A stretch of DNA of 64,000 bases, taken from assembly GCA_949318235.1 (NCBI GenBank), contig OX439129.1, positions 35,406,527 through 35,470,526 on the forward strand. Reading direction: 5' to 3'. The notes beneath the pieces are model-generated. The model was not told the DNA's origin. It saw only the letters and a list, made by a program, of their open reading frames with translations, and did not search any database. This document shows positions 1-13,641 of the stretch, piece after piece. The stretch is from Ecdyonurus torrentis. Taxonomy: Eukaryota; Arthropoda; Insecta; Ephemeroptera; Heptageniidae. The position numbers and the translations under genes were made by a program. Every line of letters starts with the position of its first letter. The first letter of the stretch is position 1.

Positions 1-179
1 GAGGGAGTAAATACATCTTCCCATTTTCTCTCTTACTTTTCTTCTCAACTCCTCACCCCCTCCCCACCTACACCACCACCCTCCTTGACTAAGCCTCAAC
101 AGAATCAGGATAATTAATGAGCAGCAATTTAATGAAAGGTTGACGAAACTGTTCAACTCATCTTGCTTTAGTTGCGACT

Positions 180-307
<128 letters not shown>

Positions 308-355
308 ATTCGTCTATAAGAAAAGATATGCAAAGTCGTTTCAGACTTAAGAAAG

Positions 356-358
<3 letters not shown>

Positions 359-421
<63 letters not shown>
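359..421. repeat. (GA)n microsatellite
   Basis: Pure GA repeat of about 63 bp, in inverted orientation to the (CT)n at 184-302. Confidence 0.97.
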
Positions 422-424
<3 letters not shown>

Positions 425-1308
425 TAATATAAATTGGCAATTTAGAAATAGAGAAAGAGAAGCAACTTATAATTGCTTGTTCATTAGAGATACAGGAAGA
501 CAGACATTATTATATTATTTTTTATTGTATAGAAATGAAAATTCTCTTTTACATTCATATAATATAAAATATACCCCACCTAATTGAGGTAAAAATGTAA
601 TATTATTTTCTCCTTTTCTCTTAAAAATTATTTGCTTCATCTACTACTTTCCGAGAATCAGATACAAAAATATTTAAATATTTGATAGAGGGTAATGAAG
701 TAGATCATTAAATATTTTGTTTCTTTGATGATATTAATATTCTTTTTAAATGGTACATATAACTCTTAAATACTTTTTAATATCATTTGATGATTATATA
801 ATTTTAAATTTATATTTATAAAAAAAAAAAAACGTCACTCTTATATACTTGTTGTAAAATGACTTTTATAATATTTGATGAATTAATAATCTCGTAGACA
901 GATTACTGAAATAGAAAATCCTTAGTATTCCTTGATGATAAAGAAGTTTAACCTTCCAAATTTACGGCACTCATATTTTGCTCTAATTTTTCATTCATAG
1001 TGTTTATACCGATCTCTTTCGTATGTAGCAGTATAGGTGCATTTTTTATTTATATATTTCTAAATATAATTAACAATCTTGAAACGGAATGAGAAAAAAA
1101 ATTATGAAAAATCCTATTGTTAAATAAATGTATAACTTTAGACAGTATATAAATAAATTTTCTATTAAATTTGTAGACACAGTAAGTAATTGAAAAGTCT
1201 TTATTGTCAAAATGAAAAATTAAGTGTTGATACACAATAACTTGGATTTGATACAAAATTTTAAAAGTTTAGTTTTGTTGACTTAGATATTATTTATTTA
1301 TGTTAAAA

Positions 1309-1339
<31 letters not shown>

Positions 1340-1363
1340 GTTGTGTCTTCCTCTTGGCAACAG

Positions 1364-1489
1364 TCAGTAATATTGCGGCTTTGTGGGGGCGTTCGTTATT
1401 TTCTGGTGGCGCTCGTGTCGTCACTCCAGTCCAGCTTTGGCCTCCTGCCCAGCTCTCAATCAAATTATGCAAACTTGAGGACGCGTGCG
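1364..1489 (+). other. GC-richer block with exon-like borders
   Basis: A block much richer in G+C than its flanks follows a poly(A) run. It starts after TCTTCCTCTTGGCAACAG, a good 3' splice-site match, and can end before a GTAGGA donor-like site, giving 126 nt (42 codons). Two plus-strand frames and one minus-strand frame are open, so no reading stands out. It contains TTATGCAAAC, an octamer-like motif. It is either an exon of an unknown gene or a conserved regulatory element; I recognise no protein family. Confidence 0.22.
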
Positions 1490-2123
1490 GTAGGAGGGGG
1501 ACATGAAATTTAGCAATCACTTTTCTATTCCATGTATGTCGCAGTATTTACTTCACATATACATAAAATAATAAGATTTATTTTACTATACTTAAATATT
1601 AAATAAGTATGTCTAGATTTTTCAATATTATAAACTATTCATAAATGAATCATTTTATTTTAATGCATTTTAATATATTTATATTGTCAATTGTATAAGG
1701 AAAAGGTTATATAGTTGTTATAAAGTAATAAATTAACACAATATTTACATATAAATGTATTATATATATTTGTCATTAAGATAAGTAAATATTATACATC
1801 AAGTTCAGTTTCTTTTTTGTTTTGTTATTTGCATGGTGTTGACAATAATTATTTCATTAAGTAGATGATGTAAGTGCAAAGAAAACATTGTATGTGGTTT
1901 TTAGGTGATTAAAATTTTGTCGCGTACCTACCCAAAGATTTATTTTGTTTCTTCGTAAGAAACTATATATGCGTGTGTGTGTTCATGCTTCGTCCATTGT
2001 TTCTCTGAATAATTTACAGATATGATGTACTTTATAATAATAATAATATGTGTATTCTGCATAGCGGTTTACGCTTCTTTCGTATACATACAGCTTCCGA
2101 TACATTCATCTTCTTGTTCATTC

Positions 2124-2136
2124 AGAGAGAGAGAGC

Positions 2137-2172
<36 letters not shown>
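2124..2172. repeat. (GA)n microsatellite, slightly interrupted
   Basis: GA repeat with GAGCGA and AAGAG interruptions. Confidence 0.95.
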
Positions 2173-2174
<2 letters not shown>

Positions 2175-2296
2175 AGGGAGTGAGAAAAATATAAAGAAAA
2201 TTTTAATATGCAGAAGTGCCAAAAACAAAATGGAGGCATTTTTCTTGGAAGAATAATAGAACACGAGTGTTAATTTGTTTGAAAGCTTATACTCGT

Positions 2297-2304
<8 letters not shown>

Positions 2305-2388
<84 letters not shown>
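2305..2388. repeat. (TA)n microsatellite
   Basis: Pure TA repeat of about 84 bp preceded by TGTG. Confidence 0.97.
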
Positions 2389-2393
<5 letters not shown>

Positions 2394-2847
2394 TAATAAA
2401 AAGCATCTCATTAACATAAAAAGTTATACATGTAAGTACAATAGTACTTAAAATTTTCAATGTTTTTAATGTATATTAAGCTTTTCACAATAATTTTCTG
2501 AGGCATTTTTATTTATATATTATATATTTCTGTGTTAAAAAAAATGTATAGTACACTTCCACTTGAATTAAAGAAGTGGATACAAATATTATATTGTATT
2601 GATTCTTGCATACGTAAATTGTAGTCATTATCAAACTGGCAATTTATGTTCTTTCTTGTTATAATAGTTTTATTAGGGCTATAATTTGTATTGACTCTAA
2701 TGTATTGTTTTGTTAGAGAATCATAAATAATTATGATACGTCATACAGATGCTGGATTATGAATTATTTCTCACTTTTCACAGATCTATGTGGCTAAAGT
2801 AATTCTATTTCAGTTAGAAAGAGGAAGATTACAACAATTTAGGAGCT

Positions 2848-3130
2848 AATATAACTTCATATTCTAAAAGATGACATTGTCCTGAATCGATTGACATGTG
2901 AATTTTTAATTTTTGAGTTTATTAATTATTTTTTAATAATTTTAGAAATTACAAAAATGACGTCTTGGGTGGCATTTTATGCATCTGAGCATAGGAAAAA
3001 GTTTCCACTTGTGACATCATTTCGTGACGTTAAAAAATTAATTAAAAATACTTAATAAACTCAAAATTTAGAAATTCGCATATCTATCGATTCAGGATAA
3101 TGTCCTCTTTTAGAATATGCAATAAAATTA
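2848..3130. mobile_element. MITE family B, copy 1
   Basis: Inverted arms CATATTCTAAAAGA...TCCTGAATCGATTGA at the left and their complement at the right (TCGATTCAGGATAATGTCCT, then CTTTTAGAATATGC). TA lies at both edges, so a TA target duplication is possible. The same arms recur at 31831-32100. No coding capacity. Confidence 0.78.
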
Positions 3131-6127
3131 TCCCCTTTTTGTTAGTTTTCCTGATTGTATATTTTTGAAAGCCTTTAGTTCATTCTATATAAACTGCATA
3201 CCATGGATATATATACCTGCATACAACTCTTGAGCCTGCTTCAAAAAATTTCCTTTGTTAAGAACATCTGATCATGACGTCACTATCTGTTTACGACGTT
3301 TATATGTATATGGTTGGTCATTGTTATTTCTTCGTTTAGACTTTAGATCTAATAAGAATAAACAGACGTTAAAAAAAAAAAAATTCCATGCTCAACAGCG
3401 ATTTAATTTCGTCGGCTCAAAAAACAAGACCAACCAATAAACATGACTAATTTTTTTGGGCAGCCAATGATTGCTCAGGAAACTCAATATACTTTACAGA
3501 ACATACTTTTATCGTATATCTAAAAGATTATCAATTGATTTAGATATAAAATATTTAATTGTTTTATGTTGTCCTCTTTAGCATTTAAATAAATAATAAA
3601 ATTATCAGTTATGCTTAGCAGTTGGAAGACTGCAGACCATGTAGCATAAATTATGTTGTGTATGTGAAAATGAGCAATATGAATAATTTTGTCGTATTTA
3701 CTTTTACCCATGTATTAAATAGAAATAGATCAAATTTAACTTTTATAATACTGTATAAAATAACAGTTACGTTTGTTGAAGGAAATGATAATCTTTATGT
3801 ATTTAGATTATATTGAGCTTCAATATATGAAGTGCAGTTTCAAATTACAATATACATTTAAATTCTCACTTTGGAGAACATGAGCTTGAAATGTAAGCTT
3901 AAGTACAATTATAAACAATATATAAACACTAAAATTTTCGTATATACATTGATATCAAAAATATTTTTGTATGAAATAGGAGAATTTTGTTTAATATGAT
4001 ATACCTAAAATAATACGTTTAAACACCTATATATATATATATATACACGTAAATTTAATGTAATATTATATAATAGTATATCAAAATATCATGTTTCCAT
4101 ATGAACATTTCTTCATAATATAAATTCTCTATAAAATAACAAAAATTCTCTTGGACATATATACATATTATATAACTGGTGAAAGAATGAAACTTTAATT
4201 TTTTTGATACACATGTATATAAAAAAAACGTAGGAAATATAATATACTTTGTTATACTGTAATATACATACATATAAACAAAATCAAATTTCATCTTGGG
4301 ACATTTTTTTTTGTTATTGTTAACAAAAAATGCTCTCTCTCTCTCTCTTTGTACATACACATTGTGTCCAATTCAGAGTCTCAAATGACATGCAAAGTCT
4401 GTGATGTTGTGAGCTCGAGGGTCAAACGGACCTCTCTTCATTCCAAGGTTTAATATCTAAGTACACAACCTAACAATTTTATATTATAATACAATCTAGA
4501 ATTAACTATTCAAAATTACAGAACTAAAAAAAATTTCTCAATCAACTACTTGAAATTATTTCTCAATTTAATCCACTGCTATTGAGATATTTTTTTTCGT
4601 GTTGCTAACACTTGATTTGATTGAACTATCCTTTTTGTTTAACTTGTATGGTAAAAAGTTGTACATCAACTTTGTTAAGTTCATCCAATCTGAACCTAAC
4701 ACAATTAAATGTTGTTGAAATTTTTTTTTTTGTTATATAAAAAAAAACTTTATTTAGCAAGTTAATTTTGATACTTGTAAGTAAATTTTATAAAGTTTGA
4801 GAAATATTGTTGTACTATATAGCTTGTTCACATATAATAGAACAATATTTGCACTTATGCAATTCAATTTATTGCACAATTTATTACTCCGTGTGAACAG
4901 GCCATGTTATTTTACCCATCATTTTAAAATTACTCTACTGTTGAAAGCTAATGTTAAAATCCTTACAAGTTTATTTTAAATAATTTTTATAAAAGACTGC
5001 CCACGTTTTCAATATTTCAAAAAAAAAAAAAAAAAAAAAAAACGATCAGATAACAACTATTAAAACAAGAACAAAAGTACTATAACACGGTATATCGTTA
5101 TTATATGTATTGAATATCAACTACACAAATGAACATATATATGGCTTATTTAATAACAATTCATATTGACAACTTCTCATTTTTTTATTGCCTCGTTTGC
5201 AATATAATATTTCGTCAATTCAATCAAAAATATCCGCACATGTGTGGCAAGCAAACACCAAATATATCAAGTTTCATAATTGTAATCAAATTACATTTTC
5301 AATTTATTAAAAATTTATGGAAAAAAATTGCATTATCATATTATTGTTTTTCTCTTGATTTAAAAATACTGCATAATATATGACAATTTAAAAACACAAG
5401 TTGAAATCTGCACTTATTTTCATCTCCATTATATAACTAACTTAAGAAACTTATAGATTTGATCTGCCCAATACTATAACATAGTTTAAGGCAAATATTC
5501 TTACAGTGTAATTTGTATTTATTATTGTAAAATAATTAACAGAACAACACACACACTAATTGATAAGCTCATGTCTACTTTTATTGGCAATTAATAAATT
5601 GATAGCTCTCACGTAAAACAAGGAAAAAATTGGTCCGCACCATATTAATTAACTATAACAATAAGGGTTCTCTCTCCCTCCTCTCTCTCTCTCTCTCTCT
5701 TACCTTTCTCCAATACTCCTCTCTTTTTAGTTCTCGCTTTACGAGAAAAATAATTTCAATTAGAAAACTAAACTTTTTTTTTAAATCTTTATTTCATTAA
5801 TATTTTATTTACATATATACAAAAATATCTTTTAATATATCGGAAGTAATATTATATTATACATCCGTTTTTGTTTTCGTACCTGTATTTTCTATTTTCC
5901 ATTCATTTTTCTTTATTTTTCTGGAAGAGAAAGATTGGAAGGACAAACAAGAGGGAGGCTCCCACTCCCTATTAGGTTGCCATGTTATACAAACTAGCCT
6001 TATAATGACCATCGCATGAGCAACAGGCCAAATAAAACGAAGCAGTGAAGACTGAAAAAAGATGGCTATTTATTTGATACAGGAAAGAATGCTCGAAAGC
6101 AAAAACATCCATCGACGTACAATACAT

Positions 6128-6300
<173 letters not shown>

Positions 6301-6638
6301 TACTAACCAAGTATTATTCATATTGTTATTATACATATGTATACATACTGTTAGGTATTCTCTTTATATTAAGAGGAAAATAGAATGAATATAAAATATT
6401 TCTACATTGAAAGTATTTTGAATCTAAATTTTTATATTGTTGCCAATCTGAACCTTACTCTAAGATTAATGTATTAAAAACAAAAAGTAAAATTATAGTA
6501 TATTATCACAATTTGGAAGTGGTATTTATTAATGCCTTTCTTGCAACCTTTCCACCAACCAAACATTTACTAATTTTTATTTTTCATACATAGTGTAACA
6601 ACTATACTGTATATATAATATATATATTATATATATAC

Positions 6639-6645
<7 letters not shown>

Positions 6646-6732
<87 letters not shown>

Positions 6733-6780
6733 TTTTTTCTTCTTCTTATTTTTTTGCTGTTATGTATGTATGTATGTATG

Positions 6781-6810
<30 letters not shown>
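6646..6810. repeat. (TA)n and (TATG)n microsatellites
   Basis: (TA)n at about 6646-6729, then a T-rich spacer and a clean tetranucleotide (TATG)n at 6761-6810. Confidence 0.95.
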
Positions 6811-6811
<1 letters not shown>

Positions 6812-8270
6812 TATATGGGGTAAATAAATAAATAAATTTATCAGGCATGTTTCGCAACACCACAGAATTTTAGAAGCCATTAAAATAAAAAAATGATTAC
6901 AATTTTTATTTAAAGTTTCATATATAGCATAGGGAATATACCTTGATTATACAAATTGATTTGAATTACCTTAAAAATTTCAATAATTGCTAATAAATGA
7001 ACTACAGCAATGTAAAAATTGTGTTGTTTACAATCGAGAAAGTAAATAAAATCAATTAATAGTGAGTGTACAATAGACTGATATAATATAGTATAGTGTG
7101 GTTGTTTATACATTATGTTGCATTAATTAATAAAAACGTTTAATAAAGCACTAAAAGCTTTTCTAGGAAAAACGAATACAATAATTAATTAATGAAAAAA
7201 AAATAATTAGATTATAAAAGCTTTAAAATTAAAATTGAATTAATAGCATAACCTAATTGTAATAAAGAGCTTTTTATTTAAATATTCATTACTAATTTTA
7301 TGAAACAGTTTTTTATTCTGTATAATTATAAATCTCGATGATAGTAAATTAATGATGCACTTTTATGTTACTAAAATAATTAGTTGATTACTGTCAAAAA
7401 TTGATTTTAACATTCATTTTGATTCATTCAGTAGGCATATCAAATTATGGGCCCGAGTTGTTATTTCCCCATAAGACGCGCATGGTGAGAAGTTATAGAG
7501 TGTTCAACGGGTCGCATAATCTACAGGATAACTACCGTATATCTATTTTAGTGAGTGGATGTGCTGCAAAGTAGCATTTCGTTTTAATTTTCTCTATGTA
7601 ACACTTTTATTGAAATTTATTTTGAAAATAAAATAATTTTATAATAAATAAGGGAAAATTGTAAAAATATTATATGAATATGAATGAACATAATACACAA
7701 TTATTTCTATTTGAAGAATTAAAAATAAAATTGACCCGCAATTTAAAATTAAGATCTTTTTGAGAAGGTTCAGCAACAATTGAATTATCGTTAATCTATT
7801 ATTATAGATACACATTAACTCCAACTTAAGACTGAATGAATGGTATTTTTTTTATGCTTTATAATATACATATTTAAAAAAATCTATTTGATTTATTTTG
7901 CAATAAATTAAAAACTAACAAGAGAAATATTTTTCAGACGATGTTTGGTTTTACATCATACTATTATTTTGCAAGTAGAAAAAACACAATTTTTATAACA
8001 ACAATTTCTTACTTATTTCCATATAATAGTTTACTTCTTGGACATAGAATAACAAAGTGAAAAAGTGAAGTGACCGAGAAGTAGATATTTTCATTTCTTA
8101 ACAAGCTTTTTTATTTCTAGAGCAACTCTATTAAAAATAATAATATTCTATACAGTTTGAAAGTACTGTGTATTAGTGTAAACTTTTGTGAGTGAAATAT
8201 TCAGTTTTTAATTAGGCTGGATTAATTAATCTGGAAGATAACAATTATTATATATTTCTTAAATAGTTTG

Positions 8271-8577
8271 TTAAAGGAATAGACCAGAAGAAAAAAATAA
8301 GCATTTTTATTGCAAAACACTTGATAAGACTTACACAAATAACTTGAGTTTGTCTCAAAACCCAATTGTAGCTCCGTAGCAGTGATCAGAAAATTTCGAT
8401 TTATGCAACCCGCACAACATTTTTACTAATTTTTACATGTTTCTGACGCCAGAAACATGAATAGTCACGCATATTGCATACTTTATAGTATTTTCACTCT
8501 CTCTCGTGAGGCTACATTAACATTCTGGTAAAAATTGTCATCAATTTTGAATATCCCATTTCATGCTTATTCCTTAA
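8271..8577. mobile_element. Dispersed repeat family C, copy 1
   Basis: About 307 bp running from TTAAAGGAATAGACCAGAAG to ATTCCTTAAA, with short inverted ends (TTAAAGGAAT / ATTCCTTAA). Core landmarks are GTCTCAAAACCCAA, GTAGCAGTGATCAGAAAATT, ATGCAACCCGCACAACATTT and CTCTCGTGAGGCT. A close relative lies at 53718-54027 in the same orientation. Confidence 0.78.
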
Positions 8578-9231
8578 AAACACATGTTGTTTTATGTGGT
8601 CTATGGCTTTAAGCTATTTTTATACACAGTGCAATATTTTCAATATGCAATAAATTTTACTGCAATTAGTCGTTATTTGAAAGTCTTTGAATTTTCATAT
8701 GGAGAAATTTATTAATTTTAAATTGGAAATGAATTATAAGCAAAATTTTAGAATTAAAAAAAAAAATAATAATAAAAAAACAAAACAAAACGCGTGTATA
8801 TGATATGTATTTGATCATGCAAGCTCATTTCTTAATTAAAATAAAAACTAACTCGTTCATCATATCTGTCTACAAGAAAAAAAATCGTAAGCTTCATGCA
8901 ATTACATAAAATATATATTATTACAAATAACTTTTCCTAACTTCTAATTACATTTTTTTATTTTTTGAGAATTTACTGTATCAAAAAATACAAAATTAAA
9001 TGTGTGTAAAACAAAAACTATATAGAAACTAAAATTTTGTGTGTGCCAGAAATTTTTTATTTTAATAAAAAATTAAAGAGATATGACGTCACACAAAAAT
9101 TTCCATGTATTTTACTGTTAAAAATAATAAAAAAACAAAGAACTTTTACCTAAACATTAATCCTTAAATGGACTTCATGTTTTTATTATAGAACATATCC
9201 ATTTGAGTAAGGAAGAAGAAGAAGACGAAGA

Positions 9232-9234
<3 letters not shown>

Positions 9235-9278
<44 letters not shown>
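9235..9278. repeat. (GA)n microsatellite after a GAA-rich run
   Basis: GGAAGAAGAAGAAGACGAAG leads into an uninterrupted GA repeat. Confidence 0.95.
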
Positions 9279-9280
<2 letters not shown>

Positions 9281-11230
9281 AAACTTTTGACTGCAATCGT
9301 AAAAAAAGTTGTTTTATATAGAGTTGGTTACTTTAAAAAAATTGTTCTGTGTATATTTTTTTTCTCTCTTATTCTCTCCCTCTCATTCTTTTTTTGAAAG
9401 AAGAATGGTCAGCTTCATAAAATTATCATGAAGGGCGGTGGTTGGCTCCTCTTCTCCTTTCCTCCCTCTTTTTCTCTCTTAACTTGGCTTAGCATAGATG
9501 TGCCGGGAGTAGAGAACAAAATCATATTACAACTAATTGAAAAGCGAGAGAGCGTACATATTTATGTTCGTAGTTAGGGAAAAAATGAATAGAAACAAAA
9601 GGAAAAAAAAAGTTGAAATAAGATTCGAAACTCGTATATTTTGTATTGTAGAGTAACAGCAGTCAGAGAGAAAGAGAAAGAACGAGAAAACAGAACAAGT
9701 ATAGAATATATAATATAAAAAAATGATATGAACCAAAAATAACATTATTAGTACTAACAACTTTGTTAGTAGTTCGAAGAGAATTGGATCAAAATGATTA
9801 CAAATGTAAAAATCAGTAGTTTTTTTTCTTTCCAAGATTTTCAGCTCAGCTCGTTATAAAAAAAAATTCTTTTGAAACGCGAGTTATAGATTCTGAGGCA
9901 AGAAGAAAAAAAGAGAGAAAGAAGGAAGAAGGTAGTCAGAAAACTGACTGCGGTGATTTATATTAGGCGTAATAAGGTGACAGGATTTACATTGTTAGTG
10001 CAATGATGCGATTATTTGCTTCTTTGATAAAGACAAAAAAAAATCAATTTGATTTATTATGTACATTTTATATAATGTATATATATTTTAAATTTCATTT
10101 TTACATAAAAAAATTATGTTTTGATTTTTTTTCTTTTATAGTGTTTTCTACTTGTAAATTTAAATGTTTCATTAAATTATTAGATTTTAATTTATTTTTT
10201 CTTAGCGTGATATAAAATGTATTAAAAAAGTACATTTTAATTTTAAAAATTTAAAAGATTTTTTTTTTTTTTTAAATGTCATTAACTTTAATAAAATTAA
10301 AACCATGCAGTTTCTGATCAAAATTTCATTACGAGATAAATTCAAAAAGGAATATCAATGTTGTTTTTAAAATGTTATATATAAGATAGTATTTTTTGAA
10401 AACATTATAGCAATTATAACTTAATTGTGCTATCCATTTTAGAAATCATTAACTATATAGCATTCAGTGCAAAGTACTATAGGTCCATGGTAAATTACAC
10501 AGAGTATACTGCAAATATATCCACATCATGCAAGTAATTTGCAACTAATGGATTTCCTTTTATATAAATTTATTTATTTTGTAACTTAATTAAAAGCTTT
10601 ATTCATTATTTATTTCAATCAATATTTAGAGTTTATATTATTTATATTTTATTATTATCACTTTTTTTTTAAATATAATTTGATAATAATATTATGTATA
10701 TTATAACATTGTTAAAAAGAGTGCAACTTATATTTGATGTCATAAAAATTTAATTATAAATTATATTGATAAATTATGCAATAGCAGAAATATAATAAAA
10801 ATGTTACCACAATAATATTTATATGTCTCTTTTTTTTTTGTGCCAATCAAACTAACTTTTGAGTATCAATAAAAATATGAAAAACATTACGTTATTTTTA
10901 TGTTTATACAGTGTGTTATTATATTGTAGCTTTTGATTCTCATGGGGTTTGTTCATGACTTCTGAACATCAAAGAACAACTAAAATTACAGCTTTTGCTT
11001 GTTAATAATTTATTGGTAGTTTTTACAGCATAATATTGCAGTCTTCTTGAAATAAAAGAGCAAAATGAGTCATCATCGTATATACTATATAATAAATAAG
11101 GAAAAATAGTAAAATATTTTATTTGTTTATTTAAAAAAGCCTTTGATTTTTTTCTTTATTATTTTTATTGTTAATAAACGCACAACTTACTTGTAACTTG
11201 CGAGAGATTTTAGACTTCTTTAATTGCTTG

Positions 11231-11356
11231 TACACACGATTGTGATAATATATTTTACCATTTAAATTTAGTGCGTGATTTTCGCTTTTTTAAAAAAATT
11301 AAAATTTAGCAAAGTTTTCAAATGGTAAAATATATTATATCTCAATCGTGTGGACC
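11231..11356. repeat. Inverted repeat, possible small MITE
   Basis: CACACGATTGTGATAATATA TTTTACCATTT is mirrored by AAATGGTAAAATATATTATA TCTCAATCGTGTG, giving arms of about 33 bp around a loop of about 50 nt. No clear target duplication and no second copy seen. Confidence 0.6.
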
Positions 11357-11896
11357 ATATAGATATAATAGTTAAAGCAAAACAGAGAAATATGCAACTT
11401 TGAAAAGTTGCTCTTTCTTATCATAAGTAAAACATTTTTCAAACATAATTGCAAAATATTATGAAATGCTATATAGTATATTACTATGTAATACTAACAA
11501 GTATACTCTTGTATATTATAAGAATTTTGTGAGTAACTAGATATCTTAAGTACAGAAAAGTATGTTAAAGTAAGTTTATATATTATGTTATATATATACA
11601 GAATCTTACCGCAATACAGTATACAGTACAATACATATAATATGTATACAAAATTATAAATAAGTTATTAAAGTTTTTGTTTTATATATTTTTAGCTTGT
11701 TGAATATAATATAAAGTTGCTATTTTGACAGCAAGTATTGTTGTAAAAGTAAAAGTATAGGTATAATAAGATACCACATAGTATGTTTTCTTCTTCATTC
11801 TTTTCTTAAATAAAGTGAGCAATATAGAGTACAGTGTAGCATATATATATATAGTAGTGATGGGGAGATGCATTATTTACTTCCTCTCGAGTCGTC

Positions 11897-11906
11897 TTAT
11901 AAAAAG
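11897..11906 (+). promoter_or_regulatory. TATA-box-like TATAAAAAGG
   Basis: It sits in a less AT-rich context (CTCGAGTCGTCT upstream), unlike most TA strings here. About 25-30 bp downstream GTTACACCAG could act as an initiator. No gene start is identified next to it. Confidence 0.2.
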
Positions 11907-12407
11907 GAACCTCTTGCTAGTAGTTACACCAGATCAAATTGTAGTGAAGAGACCCCTTCTTTATTCACTCAAACAACCCTATACCTACCTTTACTATTGC
12001 TGTCTTCTTCTTCTAGCTAACAAAACTTCTTGTAAGTTATTTAAAATCTACTTTTTACCGTCATATGTTTCAAGTTTTAAGTTTAGGACACTTTCCTTAT
12101 ATTCACATTTTTTTTTCTTCCTTCTGTCATTCTAAGAAGAAAAAAAAACTCTTTAAAATTTCTGTTTCTGTCCCCTTTACTTAAAAAAAAGAGAGGAAAA
12201 ACAGAGAATATAGTTAATGCTCACTTTTTTTTTTTTTTTTTTTTCTTCTTTTTCTTTTTACTGTATAGCTAAAATTTTGATGTTTATTTGACATACTTAC
12301 TACAGCTATCAAAATTCTTATATATTTCTCATTTTATTTATATTATATTACCTCCTACAACTTGTCATCATATTATATACGTCTTTTCATACTATTGATA
12401 ATTTATT

Positions 12408-12655
<248 letters not shown>

Positions 12656-13587
12656 AAAGCTAGAAATAACGTTAAAGTGATAAAACTTATAAAGTTTATT
12701 ACGAAAGTAATAATTCAACCATGATACGATCGTAGTTTTATATATATAAGTAACTGAATTAGTTATAGTCATGAAACTTTTAAAAATCATTAAATTCGAT
12801 CATATTTTTGTTATATATTATGTAATACGTATATAACCTTTTTGTTTTTATTATGTTATCTTATTATAAATACTTAATGTAAATAAATAAACATTTATAT
12901 ATAGTGGATATATATAATATATAAATTACTATGTATACATATATAGAAGTGAGGTACTTAACATTATTTATATTCTCTATAAAATGGATATAAGTTAAAA
13001 ATTATTGCAATTTTTTATGATTTTTATTGATTATATAGACATATTTACAATATTTCATTGCTTAAAGTAGGCCCACCCTATATTATAGTTTTCAATAATA
13101 TTATAGGTTTGTATACAATAAAATAAAACTCAAAGTAAAGCTTTTAAATTTTAAAAATCAACTGATATGAAAGCAAATTTTGAAAATACAAAAGTTAAAA
13201 TATGAAATAAAAAGTGTAATTTTAAAATTTCCTTATAGTGAAATATTTATAAGATTTACTTCATAATTAATAACTTCTTGTGTAGGTTTCTAAATTTATA
13301 TAAAAAATAAAAATAATGTTATAAACTAAATAGGGTATAGGAAGAAAAAAAATCAAACACAAATAATTCATATTTTCATATATATTTTTTTATTGATTTA
13401 TCCTCCTCACTCTTATCATCTTATTTCCAACATTTTTTTTCTTTTAATATTCACACAAATTGTAACATGGTTGAGCAAATGTGAGTGTTTTTTTTTTGTT
13501 TGTTATTTTTGTGGGAGTAAAATTTACAATACATATTTTATATATATATTTATATATATATTTATTATTTTCTTTCCAACACAACAG

Positions 13588-13641
13588 TTTCGGGTAGAGC
13601 AGAGTATAAGAATGAACGATTCAAAGTCCTCAACTGTTTGA
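13588..13641 (+). CDS. Candidate terminal exon of an unidentified plus-strand gene
   Basis: A pyrimidine-rich acceptor (TTTTCTTTCCAACACAACAG) is followed by 17 codons in phase 0, FRVEQSIRMNDSKSSTV, and a TGA at 13639-13641. The end STV fits the class I PDZ-ligand pattern (S/T-X-V), which would suit a membrane receptor, channel or adhesion protein. I cannot name the protein, and I see no upstream partner exon. The approximately 3 kb that follows is T-rich on this strand and lacks long dinucleotide repeats, as a long 3'UTR might. A phase-1 reading is also open for about 31 codons, so the frame is not certain. It could be chance. Confidence 0.3.
   Translation, partial: FRVEQSIRMNDSKSSTV

Noticed and set aside
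2118..2417. YIYIYI / SLSLSL / RERERE reading frames here and at other microsatellites (e.g. 172, 6127, 12362, 39597, 50050, 51915)
   Set aside because: Translations of (TA)n, (CT)n and (GA)n repeats; no stops occur because the repeat has none.
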